Assembly: GCF_001298525.1 (NCBI RefSeq)
Contig: NZ_CP012678.1
Location: 1,426,001-1,490,000 of the forward strand
Reading direction: 5' to 3'
Origin: Psychrobacter urativorans
GTDB lineage: Bacteria; Pseudomonadota; Gammaproteobacteria; Pseudomonadales; Moraxellaceae
Length of the DNA stretch: 64,000 nt
Numbering within the stretch: position 1 is the first letter of the stretch; each line of letters opens with the position of its first letter. The translations under genes and the position numbers were made by a program. The notes under the pieces are model-generated. The model saw nothing but the letters and a program-made list of their open reading frames with translations, ran no database searches and was not told the DNA's origin. Of the stretch, positions 56,861 to 64,000 are shown in pieces.

Positions 56861-59857
56861 ATGCAACAGTTTCAATCATTAAAACGCATACTTATCTTTT
56901 ATTCCCTGACATTGCTGATTATGTTGGTCTTATATTATGCCATGATGTTTGTCATACTCAGATCCAATACAGAACAACACAGTCAAACCGTTTTTGAGAC
57001 CCTAGGACACGAGTTTTCTGAACCTAGTGTCATAACAGACCATGACATTGAAAAATTACTGGCTAGACCTATTTTTCAAAATATCAGCTATCAGTTGATT
57101 TTGATGCTGCCCTCTGGTCAAACGTATATCTACAGACATACGCGTCCGAATGAGCGTAAATTTACCACCGTCTCTTTTCCTAATATTAAATCACAAACTG
57201 CGGATACCACGAGCACTTATAAGCTGACCAGTAGCAACTTAATGGGCATGTTCAATCTTAAAAATGGACAACGACTCTACATTGTTCTACGCCATCAGCC
57301 GCTTCAGGTCAACTTGATATCCTATCAATATTGGCTACCCCTCATGACAGCAATCATGCTGTTTATTACTGCACTGTTATATATGCTAAAGCGCCGTGAT
57401 AATTGGGAACAACTGCTGCTATACGCGGATAATTTAACCACGAGCACACAAGAGACTTATACCCCACCACCTTTCGATGAAGCAAAAAGCACTATTGAGT
57501 TTTTGCGTTTAGGACATACTTTAAGCCGCATCAGCTATCAGTTACACCATAAGCATCGACGTATTAAGACGCTCAGTCACCGCCTTGAACGCTTGGTTGA
57601 TCATGCCCCACTGCCCATGCTCATGATTATGCGCCAAGGACATATTAGCTTTTTTAATCAGCGTTTTGAGCAACTATTCACCACCGTTTTTCAGCGCGAT
57701 GTCACCTATATGCTCACCGATTTTGTGACTGGTAGCGACAAGGCCACGCAGCAGCACTTACAGAAAATTGACTCACAGCGAGTTGCCCGTACCTTACTGG
57801 TCTATGGCTTAGAAGATAAACAAGCGTATCAGTTACATCTCAGCCCATGGTTCGGTGATCATGGACAAATTCACGGCTTTACCGTCATGTTGAATAACGT
57901 CAATGAGCTGGTTGCCCAAAACGCCAACTTAAAACAGCAACAGCAGCAGCAACATCAACAAATTCTAGAGCTGAAGCAACTGAAAGTCGTGATAGGTCAC
58001 GAGCTGCGCACCCCATTAAATGCCATTATCGGTACGCTTGATTTAATAGAGCCACGCGCTTTATCTGCCAAACAGCAAGAGATACTCTCCACATTAATGC
58101 AATCCAGCCACTCAATGCTGGCGATGCTCAACGATATGCTGGATATGGCAAAAATTGAAGCAGGCAAGCTGCAGCTTGTTCAAGAGCCAGTTGATATTTT
58201 TAAATTAAGCCAACATGTCACTGATTTAATGGTCGGCAATGCTCGCCATCAAGGTATCGAGCTATTATATTTTTTTATGCCCACTTGCCCACGCTATATC
58301 AATACCGATACCAACCGCTTACGTCAAATCATACAAAACCTGCTTGATAATGCAGTGAAATTCACCCCCTCAGGCTATGTGGCACTGACTGTCGAACCTA
58401 TCAGCGATGAGCGCATACAGTTAATTATCAACGATAGACTAAAAGGTGCAAGCTTTAGTCGGGCTGCAACAGATTCAGCGTCATCTGCCGATAACCAATC
58501 GCTTGAGAACGCCACTAACACACAACAGACTTGGTTACACTTTAGGATACAAGATACCGGTATTGGCATTAGTGCAACGGAACAGAGTCAGATATTTGCT
58601 TATTTTAATCAAGCCAACGCCCAGATTAGTGAGCAATTCGGTGGCACTGGACTGGGATTAGCCATATCAAGCAGCTTTGTGCAGTTATTGGGTGGTTTTA
58701 TTCAACTGACGAGTGAAAAAGGTAGCGGCAGCTGCTTTCACTTATATTTACCAATGCACAAGCCGACTTATCAACCGATATACCATTTTCATGACGGCCT
58801 CAAGCAGGTTCACCTGATTGCCATCGTCAACCACAGCATTAGCGCCACCTATTTGCAGCGCTTGTGTCAGCAGTTATCTATTCGTGCCACCATCTATAGC
58901 ACTTTTGATAACGCCGCTGTGCAATCACTTACTGAGCAGCTGGCGCAACACCCTCAAACTTACGCGCCCGTCTTACTAATAGACTATGAATACTATCTTG
59001 CAAATACAGAGGGTAAGACGACGAATACGGTTATAAATGAGGAAGTAGCATTACCATCCGTCACATCGATACAGCGCGACCAAACGGCTACTGATGCTGA
59101 TGCTGATGCTGATAAGGCTACTGAAAACGATGTGCTGCATATTGATTTTTATGACTGGATACAATCCACAAGGTTGCCAAAAATTTTGCTCAGCATGAAG
59201 CCTGAACGTAGTATTCCTTCAGCATTGTTGGATCATTTTGATGGTTTTTTAAGCAAACCTTTAGACATCACCCGCTTACTATCCGAGCTTATGCGCCTGA
59301 CCCAACCGACACTCGAAACTTTAGCCATTGATGATACTGCCAACTCTAGCAACGATAAAGATGTTGATAATAAAAGCAGTGTTAATCGAGGTATTGATAG
59401 TCAACATACTAAGGTTAATCAGCATGCAGATAATGAGTTGCCAGCTGAGAAGGAAACGACTGCCAACGATATTGCTAATAATAACGCTAATAAGCCACTT
59501 ATTTTAGTGGTAGAAGATAATCTGACCAACCAAAAAATTACTTGTAAATTATTAAGCAGACTTGGCTATGATAGCGTAGTCGCAGAAAATGGGCTGCAAG
59601 CTTTGGAGAAGTTAAAGCAGCAACGGCAAGCGTTTGCACTGATTCTTATGGACTGCCGCATGCCTGTGATGGATGGTCTGCAAGCGACGCAAGCTATTCG
59701 CACGCAAGGCGACAATATCACTATTATCGCGCTGACCGCTAATAATAGTGACGATGACCGCGAGGCTTGCCTTGCCGTCGGCATGGACGAATTTTTAACC
59801 AAGCCAATCAATAAAGAGCAGCTACAAGCAGTGTTACAACGATTTATAAACCGTTAA
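56861..59857 (+). CDS. Hybrid sensor histidine kinase/response regulator
   Basis: Product of 998 residues. Two membrane helices (about 9-33 and 155-177) enclose a periplasmic sensor of about 120 residues. A PAS-like domain (about 245-350) and a Gln-rich coiled coil (KQQQQQQHQQ) lead to HisKA with His380 in GHELRTPLNA, then HATPase_c (N box IIQNLLDNAVKF, G1 DTGIGIS, G2 GGTGLGLAIS). A pseudo-receiver-like region (about 650-830) and an acidic linker with a DADADAD run precede a true receiver domain with Asp931 in ILMDCRMP. No HPt domain and no neighbouring response regulator are present, so phosphotransfer must go to a distant partner. It resembles BarA/GacS in layout but has no HAMP or HPt. Signal unknown. 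Confidence 0.9.
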   Translation: MQQFQSLKRILIFYSLTLLIMLVLYYAMMFVILRSNTEQHSQTVFETLGHEFSEPSVITDHDIEKLLARPIFQNISYQLILMLPSGQTYIYRHTRPNERKFTTVSFPNIKSQTADTTSTYKLTSSNLMGMFNLKNGQRLYIVLRHQPLQVNLISYQYWLPLMTAIMLFITALLYMLKRRDNWEQLLLYADNLTTSTQETYTPPPFDEAKSTIEFLRLGHTLSRISYQLHHKHRRIKTLSHRLERLVDHAPLPMLMIMRQGHISFFNQRFEQLFTTVFQRDVTYMLTDFVTGSDKATQQHLQKIDSQRVARTLLVYGLEDKQAYQLHLSPWFGDHGQIHGFTVMLNNVNELVAQNANLKQQQQQQHQQILELKQLKVVIGHELRTPLNAIIGTLDLIEPRALSAKQQEILSTLMQSSHSMLAMLNDMLDMAKIEAGKLQLVQEPVDIFKLSQHVTDLMVGNARHQGIELLYFFMPTCPRYINTDTNRLRQIIQNLLDNAVKFTPSGYVALTVEPISDERIQLIINDRLKGASFSRAATDSASSADNQSLENATNTQQTWLHFRIQDTGIGISATEQSQIFAYFNQANAQISEQFGGTGLGLAISSSFVQLLGGFIQLTSEKGSGSCFHLYLPMHKPTYQPIYHFHDGLKQVHLIAIVNHSISATYLQRLCQQLSIRATIYSTFDNAAVQSLTEQLAQHPQTYAPVLLIDYEYYLANTEGKTTNTVINEEVALPSVTSIQRDQTATDADADADKATENDVLHIDFYDWIQSTRLPKILLSMKPERSIPSALLDHFDGFLSKPLDITRLLSELMRLTQPTLETLAIDDTANSSNDKDVDNKSSVNRGIDSQHTKVNQHADNELPAEKETTANDIANNNANKPLILVVEDNLTNQKITCKLLSRLGYDSVVAENGLQALEKLKQQRQAFALILMDCRMPVMDGLQATQAIRTQGDNITIIALTANNSDDDREACLAVGMDEFLTKPINKEQLQAVLQRFINR

Positions 59858-59911
59858 TGTCGAATTTTTTAAAGGTCAAAGATTGAAGATTAAACCTTAA
59901 CTAACAAGCTT

Positions 59912-60595
59912 TTATTTCATAAAGCCATTATCAGCTAAAAATGCTTCTGTAATTTGGCTTTTCGGGCTTGCCATACTGTCCGCATTCATCGTACCTGTTT
60001 GCGTCTTATTTAACAGTCGTTCTAAGTAACGCGCCACAATATCCACTTCAACATTGACCTTATTACCAACCAACCAATACTTAGCAATATTGGTCACTTG
60101 CGCGGTATGCGGAATGATATTTAAACAGACAATATTATCACGGACTAAATTGGTGGTCAGACTGATACCATCAAGCGTGATTGAACCTTTGGTCGCCGTA
60201 TAGTGCGCCAGCTCTTGTGGAATTTCAATTTCAATATATATCGAACGCGCGTCTTGCTGCAATTTGCGCACCACGCCTACGCCGTCGACGTGTCCGGCAA
60301 CAATATGCCCACCAAAGCGGGTAGTCGGTAGCATCGCCTTTTCTAAATTTACGATATCACCTGTTTTTAGACTTTCTAATGCCGTACGCGCAATAGTTTC
60401 ACGTGAAACATCGACAGCATAATGGTGACTGCCCAAATCAACGACGGTCAAACATATCCCATTCGACGCAATCGAGTCACCTAATGATACATCACTGAAA
60501 TCCAAGCTATCAGACTCTATCACCAAGCGAATGTCACCACCAACAGGCTGCATGGCTTTAACTTTACCCACGCTTTCAATAATTCCAGTAAACAT
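59912..60595 (-). CDS. ribE: Riboflavin synthase, alpha subunit
   Basis: Dismutates two 6,7-dimethyl-8-ribityllumazine molecules to riboflavin. 227 residues with the family start MFTGIIESVGKV and two lumazine-binding repeats (ASNGICLTVVDL and TLDGISLTTNLV, with GGHIVAGHVDGVG between). A short C-terminal tail (about 25 residues) exceeds the usual length. GAGG precedes the ATG. It is convergent with the hybrid kinase. Between it and ribD lies the DnaA-box gap, so the two rib genes are not one simple operon. Confidence 0.95.
   Translation of the reverse strand: MFTGIIESVGKVKAMQPVGGDIRLVIESDSLDFSDVSLGDSIASNGICLTVVDLGSHHYAVDVSRETIARTALESLKTGDIVNLEKAMLPTTRFGGHIVAGHVDGVGVVRKLQQDARSIYIEIEIPQELAHYTATKGSITLDGISLTTNLVRDNIVCLNIIPHTAQVTNIAKYWLVGNKVNVEVDIVARYLERLLNKTQTGTMNADSMASPKSQITEAFLADNGFMK
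60395..60410. promoter_or_regulatory. parS-like site 3 (15/16), inside ribE
   Basis: On the coding strand of ribE it reads TGTTTCACGTGAAACT, encoding VSRET in the conserved DVSRETIAR segment. The full symmetric core TTTCACGTGAAA is intact. Confidence 0.75.
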
Positions 60596-60799
60596 CTCAA
60601 CCTCTTTTTATGATAATTATCGTTTGTGAACCACGCTGTTTAGCTTAACACCACCTGCTTGCAGGCATCATACAATCTATCAATCACTACGATTGATTGT
60701 TCTGTTTATATCTACCCATCGAGTGACGGTTATTTATGAATGTATTTTGGATAATAAGTGTTAATTTTCATACTTATTATAAGATATAAAACAATAAGC

Positions 60800-60808
60800 T
60801 GTGGATAA
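60800..60808 (-). promoter_or_regulatory. DnaA box 1
   Basis: TTATCCACA on the minus strand, the strongest consensus form. Confidence 0.8.
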
Positions 60809-60857
60809 GTCATTGTTAGGTAGACTGATTTACTGTAAAAAGCAGCCTTTTATGAAG

Positions 60858-60866
60858 TTATCCACA
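60858..60866 (+). promoter_or_regulatory. DnaA box 2
   Basis: TTATCCACA on the plus strand, 50 bases after box 1 and in opposite orientation, at the left edge of the AT-rich stretch. Confidence 0.8.
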
Positions 60867-60972
60867 AGATATCGAATAAAAAAATGCAGTAAATATTAAT
60901 ATTTGATCATCATATAAAGCTATGATTAATAAGGTTTTATTTTAAATAGTGCGCACTTTTTATTGAATCTTA

Positions 60973-60988
60973 CGTTTCATGTGAAACA
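60973..60988. promoter_or_regulatory. parS-like site 4 (14/16)
   Basis: CGTTTCATGTGAAACA, two differences from the consensus, inside the DnaA-box gap. Confidence 0.55.
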
Positions 60989-61001
60989 CTAAATCGTTAA
61001 G

Positions 61002-61010
61002 TTATACACA
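61002..61010 (+). promoter_or_regulatory. DnaA box 3
   Basis: TTATACACA, fits TTATNCACA. It abuts the weak parS-like sequence at 61010-61025 (12/16, AGTTCCATGTGAAACC). Confidence 0.65.
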
Positions 61011-61042
61011 GTTCCATGTGAAACCTAATGACAAATATTTAG

Positions 61043-61051
61043 TTATTCACA
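61043..61051 (+). promoter_or_regulatory. DnaA box 4
   Basis: TTATTCACA, fits TTATNCACA, same strand as boxes 2, 3 and 5. Confidence 0.65.
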
Positions 61052-61091
61052 TTGATTGGAGCACTCAATAAATATGCGGGTAATTCAATAA

Positions 61092-61100
61092 TTATGCACA
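61092..61100 (+). promoter_or_regulatory. DnaA box 5
   Basis: TTATGCACA, fits TTATNCACA, 26 bases from the ribD stop codon. Confidence 0.6.
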
Positions 61101-61126
61101 GACAGTTTGTCTATGCTAAGAAAATT

Positions 61127-62182
61127 TTAGGTAGGCAGCAAAGTAAGTTTCAAATCAGCACCGATTGTTTCGTGACTATAACAATCAAATCGTAGCTGCT
61201 GCGCTAATGATAAAGGATTAAAATCAACCATCGCACGCGCTTGCGACCCGAGTAGGCAAGGCGCTTGATACACAATTAATTCATCGACTAAATTTTGGCT
61301 TAAAAAACTACCCGCCACACTAGCGCCCGCCTCTACCAAGACGTCATAACATTGATAATCGTTGACTAAGGTAGTTAGTAGTTCATGCAAATTATCTTCA
61401 CGCCAATACAGCGTCTTTGCACAGCGGCATAAGTGATAATCAGACTGCACATCATAAGCTAAGCGCGCGCGTCTATCGAGCACCACGACCATAGGATTAG
61501 GAATTTTTTCCAATACCACGCCTAATTGATGAGAGCGTACATTTAACTGCGGATTGTCAGTCATCACGGTGGTACTGCCCGTTATGATAGCGCCACTTCT
61601 AGCACGCAGTTTTTGTACATCTTCGCGTGAGGCTGGCGAGGTAATCCATTTAGATTCACCTGTCGCCATTGCTGTACGACCGTCTAAACTGGTCGCTATC
61701 TTCAGGCGTACATAAGGCAGCTGTGTCCGCATCGCCTTTAAAAAGCCATGATTTAAGGCTTCCGCTTGCGCCGTTAATATATCAACCGTCACCTCAATAC
61801 CTGCTTGCTCAAGTAAAGCAACCCCGCGTCCTGCTACTTGCGGATTAGGGTCAAGACCAGCGATGACGACGCGCTTAACTCCTGAATTAATTAATGCCAA
61901 CGCACAAGGCGGTGTTCGTCCAGTATGACTACAAGGCTCAAGCGTCACATAAGCGGTCGCACCAAATGCTTGCGCACCCGCATCTTTGAGGGCAAATACT
62001 TCGGCATGCGGCTGTCCTGCTTGTGGATGAAACCCTTGTCCCACTATGTGCTCGTTTTGCACGATTACGCACCCTACCGCCGGATTGGGTCTGGCGGTGT
62101 ATTGTCCCTGTTTTGCTTGCTCGATAGCGAGCATCATAAAATAGCGATCTTGGGCGGCTTGAGCATGAGTGGAAATAGACAT
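61127..62182 (-). CDS. ribD: Bifunctional riboflavin deaminase/reductase
   Basis: Diaminohydroxyphosphoribosylaminopyrimidine deaminase and 5-amino-6-(5-phosphoribosylamino)uracil reductase in riboflavin synthesis, 351 residues. N-terminal cytidine-deaminase-like zinc domain with HAEVFALKDAG and EPCSHTGRTPPCALALI. The C-terminal reductase domain (from about 150) has RLKIATSLDGRTAMATGESKWITS and VEAGASVAGSFL. ATG 62182 is preferred to a GTG at 62191. nrdR-ribD is a common neighbourhood. Confidence 0.95.
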   Translation of the reverse strand: MSISTHAQAAQDRYFMMLAIEQAKQGQYTARPNPAVGCVIVQNEHIVGQGFHPQAGQPHAEVFALKDAGAQAFGATAYVTLEPCSHTGRTPPCALALINSGVKRVVIAGLDPNPQVAGRGVALLEQAGIEVTVDILTAQAEALNHGFLKAMRTQLPYVRLKIATSLDGRTAMATGESKWITSPASREDVQKLRARSGAIITGSTTVMTDNPQLNVRSHQLGVVLEKIPNPMVVVLDRRARLAYDVQSDYHLCRCAKTLYWREDNLHELLTTLVNDYQCYDVLVEAGASVAGSFLSQNLVDELIVYQAPCLLGSQARAMVDFNPLSLAQQLRFDCYSHETIGADLKLTLLPT

Positions 62183-62363
62183 AAGAATCACACTTAATAG
62201 AGGAATAGCTGAGTATTAAAAAGCAGATAAAAAGGATAAGAATTATTAAATAGCATTAAAATATATATAAATCTTAAAGAGGTTTATTAAAAAATAACTT
62301 TTAAAAAAACAATTGAAATCAAATAATATGCAATTTTAAGGTTAATTTTATTGATTAATAAGT

Positions 62364-62831
62364 TTAAGGCGTATTTTTATCAATGGGGCGAATATTAGCG
62401 ATTTCCTGATGAAAAGCATCAATATCTTGGAAGTCGCGATAGACACTGGCAAAGCGCACATAAGCAACGTCATCAAGCGTTTTAAGCTCGCTCATGATAA
62501 TCTCGCCTAACACTTTGCTACTGATTTCGCGCTCACCCATTTGCCGCACTCGCTTTTCAACACGGCTAATCATCGCCTCTTGCTCGTCAATGGTAATCGG
62601 ACGCTTTTGCAGCGGTAACTGAATCGAACGCCGTAATTTTTCATTGTCATACGGCTCAATTTTACTGCTGGATTTTATAATCCGCGGCATCACCACTTCG
62701 ACCATCTCAAAAGTAGTGAAACGCTCTTGGCAACCACTACAGACTCTGCGCCGACGCACTTGTGCGCCTTCAGCAGCAAGGCGCGAGTCAATGACCTTCG
62801 TCTCTGAAGCATTACAATAAGGACAATGCAT
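62364..62831 (-). CDS. nrdR: Transcriptional repressor NrdR
   Basis: Represses ribonucleotide reductase genes by binding paired NrdR boxes when its ATP-cone holds dATP/ATP. 155 residues. A zinc ribbon opens the protein (MHCPYCNASETKVIDSR ... RRRVCSGCQERFTTFE), followed by the ATP-cone (about 49-139) with PRIIKSS and KLRRSIQLPLQKRP. AAGGAGG before ATG 62831 fixes the start. The frame is open upstream but not family-like. Being close to the origin, it may link dNTP supply with replication. Confidence 0.95.
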   Translation of the reverse strand: MHCPYCNASETKVIDSRLAAEGAQVRRRRVCSGCQERFTTFEMVEVVMPRIIKSSSKIEPYDNEKLRRSIQLPLQKRPITIDEQEAMISRVEKRVRQMGEREISSKVLGEIIMSELKTLDDVAYVRFASVYRDFQDIDAFHQEIANIRPIDKNTP

Positions 62832-62956
62832 ACTCGCCTCCTTTTTTTGTTGATAGATAGTGTGTGTGTTTAATAATAACTCTAATCGTGAGCAGCGTTG
62901 AAGCAAGTCATCACTGCTAAAACATCAATACAGACCGTTATTTTGCTTAATGACCT

Positions 62957-64000
62957 TTATTTCCCAATACAAAAGCTACTAAATATCTTTCCTAATAAAT
63001 CATCAGCGCTGAAAGCACCCGTAATTTCGCCCAGACTATGCTGTGCTTGGCGTAAACTTTCGGCCACCAATTCTCCTGCTTGAAATACCGTCAACTGTTC
63101 ATGCGCTTCTGCTAAATAATCCGCGGTACGTCGTAGCGCATCAAGATGGCGCGTACGCGCAATCAAGCTATTTTCAGGCGGATGAAAGCCTACTTTAGCA
63201 CACAACGCGGCGATTAAATGTTCTATGCCCGCCCCTGTTTCACATGAAACATGTACTTGTTCATAGCCTTGCTGTTCCATAGCCGTTATCGTGCTGCTAG
63301 TGAGAGCATTGGTTAATAAATCACTTTTATTGGCAATAATTAACAAGCGTTTAGACGCAGGCAACTCACCGAACAGTTGCTCCGCCAGTTGTAAAGGCGT
63401 ATCGCCAGAGTCAACATCGCGGGTCACATCATAAACCAACAGCAGCATATCCGCCTGAGCAATGGCGGTACGAGCGCGTGCAATCCCAATCCGCTCTACC
63501 GTATCTTCAGTGTCACGCAACCCTGCGGTATCGGTCAAATGCAGCGTTAAACCATTGAGTACCACTGTTTCTTGCAACGTATCACGGGTCGTACCCGCCA
63601 CATCGGTGACAATGGCGCGCTCTTGACCTGCCAGACGATTAAGGAGGCTAGATTTACCCGCATTGGGTCTACCTGCCAATACCACGTGAATGCCGTCACG
63701 CAAGAGCTGACCTTGTTTAGCAGTTGCTAAGACTTGTTGTATTTTTTCTTGCGTTTGTTCGAGCTTATCTTGAATCACACCATCCGATAAGAAATCAACA
63801 TCTTCCTCTTCCGGAAAATCAATCGCCGCCTCAACATGCAGACGCAAATGAATAAGCTGTTCTAATAGCTGATTAATTTTTTGTGAGAACTCACCGCTCA
63901 AGGAACGAATCGCACTACTAGCGGCAGCGGCACTCGTGGCATCAATCGCATCAGCAATAGCTTCAGCTTGCACCAAATCTAACTTATCATTATCAAAAGC
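62957..64000 (-). CDS. mnmE: tRNA modification GTPase MnmE (partial, N-terminus beyond the window)
   Basis: With MnmG it makes the cmnm5/mnm5 modification at tRNA wobble U34. About 347 C-terminal residues are visible. The frame is open to the right edge and about 110 residues are missing. There is a helical domain (AIRSLSGEFSQKINQLLEQLIHLRLHVEAAIDFPEEE), the inserted G domain with G1 GRPNAGKSSL, G3 DTAG and G4 NKSD, and the conserved C-terminus DDLLGKIFSSFCIGK with the catalytic Cys. In most gammaproteobacteria mnmE is followed upstream by yidC-rnpA-rpmH and oriC/dnaA, which should lie just right of this window. Confidence 0.96.
   Translation of the reverse strand, partial: AFDNDKLDLVQAEAIADAIDATSAAAASSAIRSLSGEFSQKINQLLEQLIHLRLHVEAAIDFPEEEDVDFLSDGVIQDKLEQTQEKIQQVLATAKQGQLLRDGIHVVLAGRPNAGKSSLLNRLAGQERAIVTDVAGTTRDTLQETVVLNGLTLHLTDTAGLRDTEDTVERIGIARARTAIAQADMLLLVYDVTRDVDSGDTPLQLAEQLFGELPASKRLLIIANKSDLLTNALTSSTITAMEQQGYEQVHVSCETGAGIEHLIAALCAKVGFHPPENSLIARTRHLDALRRTADYLAEAHEQLTVFQAGELVAESLRQAQHSLGEITGAFSADDLLGKIFSSFCIGK
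63236..63251. promoter_or_regulatory. parS-like site 5 (15/16), inside mnmE
   Basis: TGTTTCACATGAAACA, one difference from the consensus. On the coding strand it encodes VSCET (HVSCETGAG) in the MnmE G domain. Confidence 0.7.

Larger units (their letters stand above)
60596..61126. other. Origin-like region: DnaA-box cluster, AT-rich stretch, parS-like palindromes
   Basis: 531 bases without a coding frame. Five exact TTATNCACA DnaA boxes: 60800-60808 (minus, TTATCCACA), 60858-60866 (TTATCCACA), 61002-61010 (TTATACACA), 61043-61051 (TTATTCACA) and 61092-61100 (TTATGCACA). Between the second and third is a very AT-rich stretch (60868-60960) with a GATC at 60904-60907 and runs such as AAATATTAATATTT, like a DNA-unwinding element. 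Two parS-like palindromes are interleaved (60973, 61010). This matches oriC in content. Location next to rib genes rather than rpmH-dnaA argues for caution. Confidence 0.7.

Noticed and set aside
57925..57963. CAG/CAA run in the hybrid kinase as an unstable repeat locus
   Set aside because: It encodes a coiled-coil Gln stretch before HisKA and the units are mixed codons, so ordinary low complexity is enough.
60973..61025. TTTCATGTGAAA palindromes considered as operators of a local repressor
   Set aside because: They match the parS pattern seen at five other places in the last 17 kb, so a ParB explanation is simpler.
62192..62363. Very AT-rich gap between ribD and nrdR as a second unwinding element
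   Set aside because: No DnaA box lies within it; AT-richness alone is common in intergenic DNA here.

Overview
The window looks like a piece of a Psychrobacter-type chromosome (Moraxellaceae, Gammaproteobacteria). This is inferred from the protein families, the moderate-to-low G+C and the gene order; no database search was run. Nearly everything is core metabolism. I see no insertion sequence, prophage, integron, CRISPR array or rRNA operon.

Layout. 0.4-6.8 kb: thrS-infC (infC has an ATT start), a solitary TelA-family gene and rnr. 6.9-9.8 kb (minus): a small membrane protein, a BON-MscS channel and hisA. 9.8-18.6 kb: an 800-base leader and the full sodium-pumping NADH:quinone oxidoreductase set nqrA-F, with apbE (flavinylation) and nqrM (metal-site maturation). 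18.9-26.4 kb: an MFS exporter, a TesA-like lipoprotein esterase with a YbbA/YbbP ABC pair, avtA and a small membrane protein. 26.6-28 kb: hisB-hisH. 28.3-33.8 kb: a PanZ-like GNAT, tRNA-Phe, a DUF4385 gene, gph, comM and hemN. 33.8-37.8 kb (minus): a phytase-like protein, a slipin/NfeD pair and an outer-membrane beta-barrel. 38-40.2 kb: bioF-bioC. 40.3-43.1 kb (minus): grpE-dnaK. 43.5-48.5 kb: a GDXG-type hydrolase, two tandem membrane metallophosphoesterases and a TIGR01777 epimerase. 48.7-64 kb: tsaC, dprA, a TsaP-like LysM gene, thrC, rsmB, fmt, a hybrid sensor kinase, ribE, ribD, nrdR and the C-terminal part of mnmE.

The last 17 kb looks origin-proximal. tsaC/dprA/LysM/fmt/rsmB is the set that flanks the chromosomal origin in Pseudomonas, and mnmE normally sits a few kilobases from rpmH-dnaA. 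In agreement, this part carries a set of ParB-site-like palindromes (one perfect TGTTTCACGTGAAACA, four at 15/16, one at 14/16 and a weak one at 12/16). The 531-base gap between ribE and ribD holds five exact TTATNCACA DnaA boxes within about 300 AT-rich bases. Almost all genes left of that gap point away from it. The three genes right of it (ribD, nrdR, mnmE) point towards it, as expected if the main origin lies just beyond the right edge. The gap is therefore either the origin itself or a second DnaA-binding cluster, and it is the most interesting element here.

Other notable structures are a perfect parS nested in a 38-base palindrome that may also be a terminator, a five-copy 15-bp minisatellite spanning the stop codon of a metallophosphoesterase gene, a duplicated stop-codon segment at the hisA end, and a nested hairpin in the long nqrA leader.
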